This document shows, one piece after another, positions 58,029-64,000 of a stretch of DNA of 64,000 nucleotides. Position 1 is the first letter of the stretch; each line of letters opens with the position of its first letter. The notes under the pieces are model-generated. The model searched no databases, had not been told where the DNA came from, and saw only the letters and a program-made list of their open reading frames with translations. Source of the stretch: Leucaena leucocephala (Eukaryota; Streptophyta; Magnoliopsida; Fabales; Fabaceae); the NCBI GenBank assembly GCA_037074615.1, contig CM073551.1, forward strand, positions 13,577,750 to 13,641,749, in the 5' to 3' direction. Both the position numbers and the translations under genes were made by a program.

Positions 58029-58158
58029 GCCATGACGAAAGGTGACCCGAGGTCGTGACTAAAGAATGTAGAGCTGTCCAGTCATGACAAGTAGAATGAG
58101 ATGGTCGCGACTAAAGTTCACGGATACGTTGCACCTAGTTCATACTCAGGTCACGATG
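58029..58158 (+). repeat. Decayed GTCGCGAC motif array in element C
   Basis: Variants start at 58029 (GCCATGAC), 58052 (GTCGTGAC), 58081 (GTCATGAC), 58104 (GTCGCGAC) and 58150 (GTCACGAT). The spacings 23, 29, 23 and 46 bp echo the 22/29 pattern of element B. Changes are mostly C to T or G to A. Confidence 0.5.
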
Positions 58159-58459
58159 AAGATGCGCAGGGACCTGATGAAGGATGAAGATGCCAGCCTC
58201 ACTGAAGGTTATCAGTAAGAGGTTTAGCACATGATGTAGGCAAGCTAAACAGTATGAGAAATAGAGATACATGCTAGTCTAAGATGATGTTCAGAAGTAG
58301 ATCCTCTATATGACTATCACGAGTAAATCTACATTTGGAAAGACTTTGTTCATTTAGTCTTTTATGAACAAAAGAATCAAAAGTTAGGATAAGGCTTGCG
58401 CAAGAAATGAGCCTAACATATGGCTTCAAGTTCTCGAAAGTTAAAGTCCCTAAAACAGG

Positions 58460-58855
58460 ATATTAGTCCCACATCGGTTGGGGAGGTGAACGAAGCATGC
58501 CTTATAAGGGTGTGGATACCTCTCCCTCATGAACGCGTTTCCAGTACTCACCAAGCGCCCTCGTCACCAAGCGCCCCAGTGGGGGTAGGCAGGCACGAGT
58601 GGTAGGCAGGCAGTGCTGGGAAACAAAACCCTGACCTCGTGTGGGCCTAGAGGCGCCTGCCTAAGGGGAGATGGGACAATATCTTCCGCTACATAGCTAT
58701 GATACCTGGAGGACGCGTGTTCGGGTGCCTAAGGGGTTAAAGTCCTCATGTGCCTGGAGAACAAAACCGTGACCTCATGTGGGCCTGGGGCCTGCCTAAG
58801 GGGAAAGCGGACAATATCTATGTGGAAGGGTGCTGCGCTGTTAGAGAACATAAGT
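58460..58855 (+). mobile_element. TRIM-like repeat with snRNA-type promoter words, in element C
   Basis: Begins with TTAGTCCCACATCGG, then a TATAA box, GGGTGTGGA and CTCTCCC, and ends near GGACAATATC and CTGTTA. An internal duplication repeats the AACAAAACC(G/C)TGACCTC to GGACAATATCT block (about 58622-58675 and 58768-58820). It lies at a different place from the related fragment in B, so the two are independent insertions. GTCCCACATCG at 58466-58476 matches the upstream element of plant snRNA genes, 26 bp before TATAA. I see no snRNA sequence downstream. Confidence 0.55.
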
Positions 58856-59890
58856 AATGGTGCTAGATGATGAATGAGATTTATATGATCTAAGTTGGTC
58901 AGGATCAAGAAAAAGACTAGGAATGAACCATAGTCCGGTCAAGAGTAGACTGAGACTGATGTATACGCGCGGAAAGAGTTAAGAGATAGTAGTAAGACAC
59001 CAATGTTACTCCAGAGAAATGGAGACTGTTCTGCTCACCTAAGAAGTAATTCTTGGGTAAGATTGTGAAAAGTATTCCTCTGAGTTAAATAGAGATGAGC
59101 GTGAGGCAAAAGGTTAAATAGAGAAAGAGAAACTCTTTTGATGAATGTTTAGACAAGTTCATATATATGAACAGAGAGAGTGAATGATTAAAGAGTTAAT
59201 TTATGGATTGGATTTCATGTTATAAAGAAAAAGTTTTCTCAGGTAGTCACAAAAGTTCAATAGAGCGGTAGCTATAAGCAAGATTAGAAAAAAGAAAGAT
59301 AGCCATGGTTCTAAAGATAAAGTAACTCCCCTATTTGATAGAAGGGTCAAGTCTATACCCTGATAAGAGGGTAGCATGGTAGCCTAAGTAAAATAGATAG
59401 ATGTTTTATGATGAATGATCAGGATATGATAGGCAATATGATAAAGGAAATATGTTTTGAGGCTTACTTAGTTCATTACAATGTCTGATGGATGGTTGAG
59501 CAAATTATGATGATGAATAGTTGCATCTCCTTGCAGTTGTCATATAATGACATTCATGTTAGAGTATGCCATGATGAATACTCCCATTTCGTAGTATATG
59601 CAGGGTAGAGTATATATGGTGAGGAAGTTATGAGAAAATTATGTTGCTCCCATACCATATGATATTCAATAAGGAATATATTGAGGATGATAGATAGTCT
59701 CAGTTTATGGGATAATAAGTTATGATATGATATTCTGATATGATTTATGATTGGGGTGATTCAGGTTTTTCTATAGGCTTGCGAATGCAGTACTCAGAGC
59801 CATTTCTATTGAAAGGAATGGTATACAGAAAGAGTTAGATTTGAAACAAATGACTCTGAGATAGAGACTAGATTCAGATGAGTACAGATC

Positions 59891-59966
59891 ACTCTTCAGA
59901 CAAGAGTTGGATCTGATGCAGTCTGCTCGCAGTTAGAGCATAGTTCAAATGGCTCGCAGTTAGAGC
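59891..59966 (+). ncRNA. Additional stem-loops upstream of the main row, element C
   Basis: ACTCTT-CAGAC-AAGAGT (59891-59907), TGCTC-GCAGTTA-GAGCA (59924-59940) and GCTC-GCAGTTA-GAGC (59952-59966). Two have the same loop as the main row. Counterparts in B are at 44972-44990 and 45006-45022, and in A at 31996-32010. Confidence 0.5.
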
Positions 59967-60230
59967 ACAGATTTACATGAGAAGTTATGATAAGGCCATA
60001 GCAGCAGAATGCAATGGCAGATGGTTAAACCATGATTGCACAAGGCATGGTAAGCCACAGTAAGAGAAAGATGAGAAGGAACTCCTGAGTAAGAGAGGAA
60101 ATAAGTAAAGTCTTGGGCAATAATATGGGCTACTGAACATAATATTTCTAAATTTTTATTGAGTTATCAACAAGTAGAAGCGGTGAACCCTATAACTTAG
60201 TCTGTTGGTTTAAGATCTTCGGGAGATATA

Positions 60231-60380
60231 CAGAATTGCAGTTAGATTCTGGAGGGTCACAGTTAGATCCTAGCATGGCTCCAGGGTCGCAGTTAGATCC
60301 TAACAGTTCCAGAGTCGCAGTTAGATTCTGAAGAGGTTGACGGTTGATCGCAGTTAGATCCCGAGGTCGCAGTTAGACCT
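60231..60380 (+). ncRNA. Row of six constant-loop stem-loops in element C
   Basis: In element sense: CAGAAT(T)/GATTCTG (60231), AGGGTC/GATCCT (60253 and 60283), CAGAGTC/GATTCTG (60310), GATC/GATC (60346) and AGGTC/GACCT (60364). Each encloses GCAGTTA, once ACAGTTA. G-T oppositions are G-U pairs in RNA. The row lies about 1.7 kb before the 3' LTR. Function unknown. Confidence 0.6.
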
Positions 60381-62039
60381 AGCCTAAGGAAAGTAATGAG
60401 CCATGAGATATGAGTACAATGTAGTATCTCTTTGGGAAGATGAATGCCAAAGACGAAGTTAAGGTAAGGAAGCTTCACTAGTTGATAAACTCATCCAAAA
60501 AAATTATTTATAATGATTTTTCTCAGATAGCCTATATTATACAGACTGAACTTAGTTTTCTTTAAACAAAGACGGAGTCCAAGTTAAAGTCTGAGTGCTG
60601 ATATTCAAAAGTTTTATAGAAGTATGCCTGAGAAACAAAGAAGAGAACCCCATATGTTTTGAGAACAGAAAAGTATGAGCAGATAAATCCTCCAGATGAG
60701 GATAAAAAGATTAAAAGGTAAAGAGACCTAGAGAAGAAGGTCTAAAGTAAAGATAGAACCCAGTAGTTATATGAGATAGAGAATGCTAAGGCTTAGAAGA
60801 GTAAGGTAGCCTTCGTCCAGAAAGATGTTAAGGCAAGAGTAGTCTAAGAAAGAGTAATGAAAAAGGGTCCAGTTGTCACAGAAGTTGGTATAGATGGACA
60901 AGGTAAGAAAAGTGAAAAGTTAAAGTAAGATAGACCCCATAGCTACACCAAGATGTTAAGGGGTAAGATATGAAAGAGTGTAAATGACATAGAAGTTTGG
61001 CATATATATGATAAATGATAAACAAAGTTATGAAAAGCTAGAAAGGGTTATGAACATTAAAGGATTAAAACCCTTCTGTCAAGTCCAAATAAGAGTGGAT
61101 TTGAAATGAAAGATTTAAATTACGACTTTGTTTAGGAGAACGAGAAGCAAAAGAGCAATACTCTCCTGAGAGGATGATAAAGTCATAAGAGAATGTTAGA
61201 CTTATGGTAACTCAGAATATGTCATGATAAGGTAAGATAAGTTATGAAAGAGTAAGATACGCCATGATATAGCCAGACTTGGCTAGATATGCCACGATAC
61301 AGCATGAGAAGTATGTAATGAGATACACTATGATAAATGTGTAAGGTGGCACGTAATGAGAAATGTGCATTTTATGTTATGTTTGAAAATACGCTAAAGC
61401 TCCAATGTTAGAACTTTGCATTTATGAGCAAGTATACAGTCCTGCAAGATATTGGCAGGCATTATGCATGTTAGAGTATGTGCTCCTACTTAGCAGTAAA
61501 GTAAAGAAAAGAATAACTGCATAAGTCCTCTCTCTGTATGATGTTGAATCATTAAAGATGATAAGAGCAACAATAGAGTTATAAGAGTTTCTATACAAAA
61601 AGAGGATGAAGCTTTGCGGATGTTAAAGAATTCTGCGAGATGCCAAGAGAAGTAATAAGGGATAAGTGTTAGAAAGTATGATGAGTGAGTGAGGGAAACT
61701 CCCGAATACAATAATATTCGAGAGAGTTTGATATGAAAGAAATGGACACTACTCTCAAGTCTAGTACAAGGAGTTGTCCATAAGCAAATGGATGCATAGC
61801 ACAAGATCAAGTGCCGTGATGAAGTAGAAATAAACTCCAATTAAGTTGACTGATACAAAAAGAGTAATGACAGCAAGGACATGAAGCGGATATTGAAAGT
61901 ACTCCGCTAGATAATAAGATAAAAGGTAAGAGATGGATACCCCAATTCTTAGTCATAAAGCAGAAAGAGATTTAAAGAGGATGTATATTTAAGATTGTTG
62001 ACTAAGGTACAAGTAAATTTCGAGGACGAAATTTATTTT

Positions 62040-62052
62040 AAGGGGGGAGAAA
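62040..62052 (+). other. Polypurine tract of element C
   Basis: AAGGGGGGAGAAA directly before the LTR start, preceded by the conserved TTTCGAGGACGAAATT tail. Confidence 0.88.
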
Positions 62053-63858
62053 TGTAACATCCCTAATTTCTGTACTAAGTTGTATGTACAGATTGAATAA
62101 AATATATGAGATGTTTAGGAAAAGATGTGGCCATATTTATGTAAAGAAAAGGATTAATTGGAAGAGGAAGAAAGTCTAAGAGCCAAAGTGCAAAACTACG
62201 AAAATGCCACTGTGATGCCCTAAGAAACCAGAAGTAAATGGAGGGCATTTTGGTCATTTCACACAATGGATGGATATCAGAGGAAATTTGATAGTAAATT
62301 ATTATAATTAATATGATAATTTATGGAGTTGACAGAAGTCAAAAAGGAGTCCTGTAGAATTAATTATGGAATTTACGGTGAAAAAGGACACCGATAAAGG
62401 GTTAAAGAAAACGCATTTAATTTTTAACAGGACTTCTGGGGCTCAAAAAATTATGAAACTTTGTAGAGAATTCATTTTATATTAGAATGAATTTCTAAAA
62501 ATGTTAGAACAATTAAAGGAGGTGTTTAGCATTTATTCTGAGATCAGGATAATTTAAGGATATCGGTATAAGAAAAGTACATTGGGATTTGTGCCAATTA
62601 GATATTGGACCTAAAAGAGGCCCAACATTTCGTCCTAGGCCAGCCCAATAAGGCCCAAAAGTTATCTTGGAGCCCAAGTCCAATAATGAATAATTTATGG
62701 ATTTTTGAAAAGAAAGAAAAAGAGAATAAAGTAAGAATTAGGTGTTGCACATGGTGGGACCCACAAGGACTTCAAAATGGCACCCAAAAAGAGGAAGGGT
62801 TAGGTGTACCAAGTGAGGCCATGCTAGTGATGTCATGGTGGTAAGGTCTTGAGTGAAAAGTGAAAAGACATTCCAAGATCAAACCTTTAACCATTAGATC
62901 AAATAGTTTCCAAAGTGATCTTGGCCTTCAAATGGCACATGACTTTTGCTATAAATACCCCCTTTCCATTCATTCTTCACACCCAAGAGCTCCTTTAGAA
63001 AGAGAAGTGATTTCTAGAGAAAGAAAGTGGAAGAAAGCAAGGAAGAAGCAAGGGTCTTGAAGGAGCAAGTAAGGTAAGTTGTCTCCTTGCTTCTACCTTT
63101 TGTTCTTATGGTTTGTGCTTGAGTTTAAGTGATTTTTGAGGCTTAAATCTTGGGGAAATGCTGCTGGAATTTTTATGTATATGTGAAAGGAGTATGAGTT
63201 TTAAGTCATAGATAGTTAAGACAAGCTTAAACAAGTTAATTACATGCTTGGTTGTGAAGTAAGTTGATGTTCTTGACTTTACCATTTCGGGTTGCACTGT
63301 TCATGCACTGTTCATGATAGAAGGAAATGGAATTTCATTGATTTAATGCTTCCATTGAGTTTATATGATGATTTTGTGTAGGATTGGAAAGGTTTTGAAC
63401 CTTGGAAACCATTGGAATTAAAGGTTATAATGTTGAAAATTCCTCATGGTACTGTTCACTCGCATGAACAGTGATTTGAATTTCATGATTTTGATGCTTC
63501 CAATGGTCTTAAAATGAGATTTTGTGTGGGGGAAAAGTGGAGGAACAAGTATGGGAAGCATTGGAATCAAAATGAGAATTTTTGAAAGAATTATGCATGT
63601 TTTTCAAATCTGTCCGGAATAGTGCATAGTTGCTGGAATTTGGTTGTTTTGAGTTCATAAATGGATTCAAAAGGCCAAATCGTGTAGGGTAAGGTCAAGA
63701 CATCAATTGATTCAAAGGCTAAGTCAATTGGTAAAGATTAAAGGAAGTTATGTTACTTAAAGTAAGCTTAGTGTTCAAGAGAAGTTAGATTGTAATGGTT
63801 GGATGGTAATGTGATGTTAGGAATTGCTTGGTGTGCTCAAAAGAGGGCAGCCACATAG
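62053..63858 (+). repeat. 3' LTR of element C, first 1806 bp
   Basis: Matches 53376-55181 with a low level of scattered differences (for example GCTACTG against GCCACTG near 53530/62206). TATAAATA at 62950-62957. It is broken after CATAG by the next LTR. Confidence 0.92.
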
Positions 63859-64000
63859 TGAAACATCCTCCTTTATATCTCTCAAAGTACTCTTGCTATA
63901 GCTCTCTTGAAGTGGATTTTATTTCTCTTGCCGAAAATCCTGGTAGAAAATAACTGTACTGATTCGGTAATTCACTATGAGAACTACAATTCTACGCAAG
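63859..64000 (-). mobile_element. Start of another nested LTR, running off the window
   Basis: Begins TGAAACATCC on the + strand, i.e. the GGATGTTTCA end of an LTR on the - strand. The following sequence matches 22661 onward (CTCTCAAAGTACTCTTGC). CATAG (63854-63858) would be its left target duplication. Confidence 0.85.

Larger units (their letters stand above)
56449..62039 (+). other. Internal region of element C, non-coding
   Basis: No gag or pol frame. Parts that can be named: repeated TTCTGGC words (56450-56600); an acidic serine-rich remnant (57117-57250); decayed GTCGCGAC motifs (58029-58158); a TRIM-like repeat (58460-58855); stem-loops at 59891-59966; the six-stem-loop row at 60231-60380; and the TTTCGAGGACGAAATT tail near 62017. 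The rest is A/G-rich and shows nothing else I can identify. Confidence 0.8.
53376..63858 (+). mobile_element. Non-autonomous Ty3/gypsy element C, 3' LTR interrupted
   Basis: On the + strand: 5' LTR 53376-56434, primer site 56438-56448, internal region 56435-62052, polypurine tract 62040-62052 and 3' LTR from 62053. The 3' LTR breaks off at 63858, where another LTR begins. The 5.6-kb internal region has no open frame above about 60 codons. It is homologous to A and B, sharing the stem-loop row and leader words. The two LTRs show scattered base differences, so it is somewhat older than B. Confidence 0.9.

Noticed and set aside
58466..58507. A snRNA or 7SL gene at the upstream element plus TATA
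   Set aside because: No snRNA or 7SL sequence follows, the spacing is intermediate, and the block belongs to a dispersed repeat.
58420..58605. 61-codon open frame over the TRIM-like repeat
   Set aside because: It lies wholly in repeat sequence and is not open in the related fragment in element B.

Overview
This is a block of plant repetitive DNA with no host gene that I can support. Ty3/gypsy long terminal repeats (LTRs) with tRNA-iMet primer sites, a chromodomain-type integrase and nested insertions point to a flowering plant, probably a eudicot. The protein looks like the Tekay/Del chromovirus lineage; that lineage call is from memory of family features, not a search.

Layout. (1) 1-17620 is the 3' part of an old, broken element on the + strand: a gag-pol pseudogene and a 3' LTR of about 2.8 kb. 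That LTR is split by (2) 5595-16833, a complete, very young autonomous element on the - strand. It has two 2838-bp LTRs, a GGTTC target duplication, an intact 1.5-k-residue gag-pol ORF and an extra 232-residue ORF upstream of gag. (3) 17621-53375 is a tandem satellite with a monomer of 1572 bp. Several elements have inserted into it, most with recognisable 5-bp target duplications: a solo LTR at 19762-25738, itself split by another solo LTR at 22661-25472; a truncated non-autonomous element A at 26836-32963, carrying a second truncated LTR at 32964-35623 and ending in a deletion scar; and a complete non-autonomous element B at 41291-48935. (4) 53376-63858 is a third non-autonomous element, C, on the + strand. 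Its 3' LTR is cut by yet another LTR that runs off the window.

How the parts fit. A, B and C have LTRs, primer sites and polypurine tracts like those of the autonomous element, but 3.7-5.6 kb internal regions without coding capacity. They look like passengers that could be mobilised by proteins such as those of the intact element.

The most interesting signals lie in the non-coding DNA. First, a row of six small stem-loops is conserved in A, B and C. The loop is nearly constant (TAACTGC, or GCAGTTA in element sense) while the stems differ from each other and remain complementary. Second, arrays of the palindrome GTCGCGAC are spaced almost exactly 22 or 29 bp apart. They occur in B's LTRs, in B's leader, in decayed form in C, and in the satellite that hosts these elements. 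Third, the autonomous element has the upstream ORF of unknown function. All coordinates and comparisons were made by eye.
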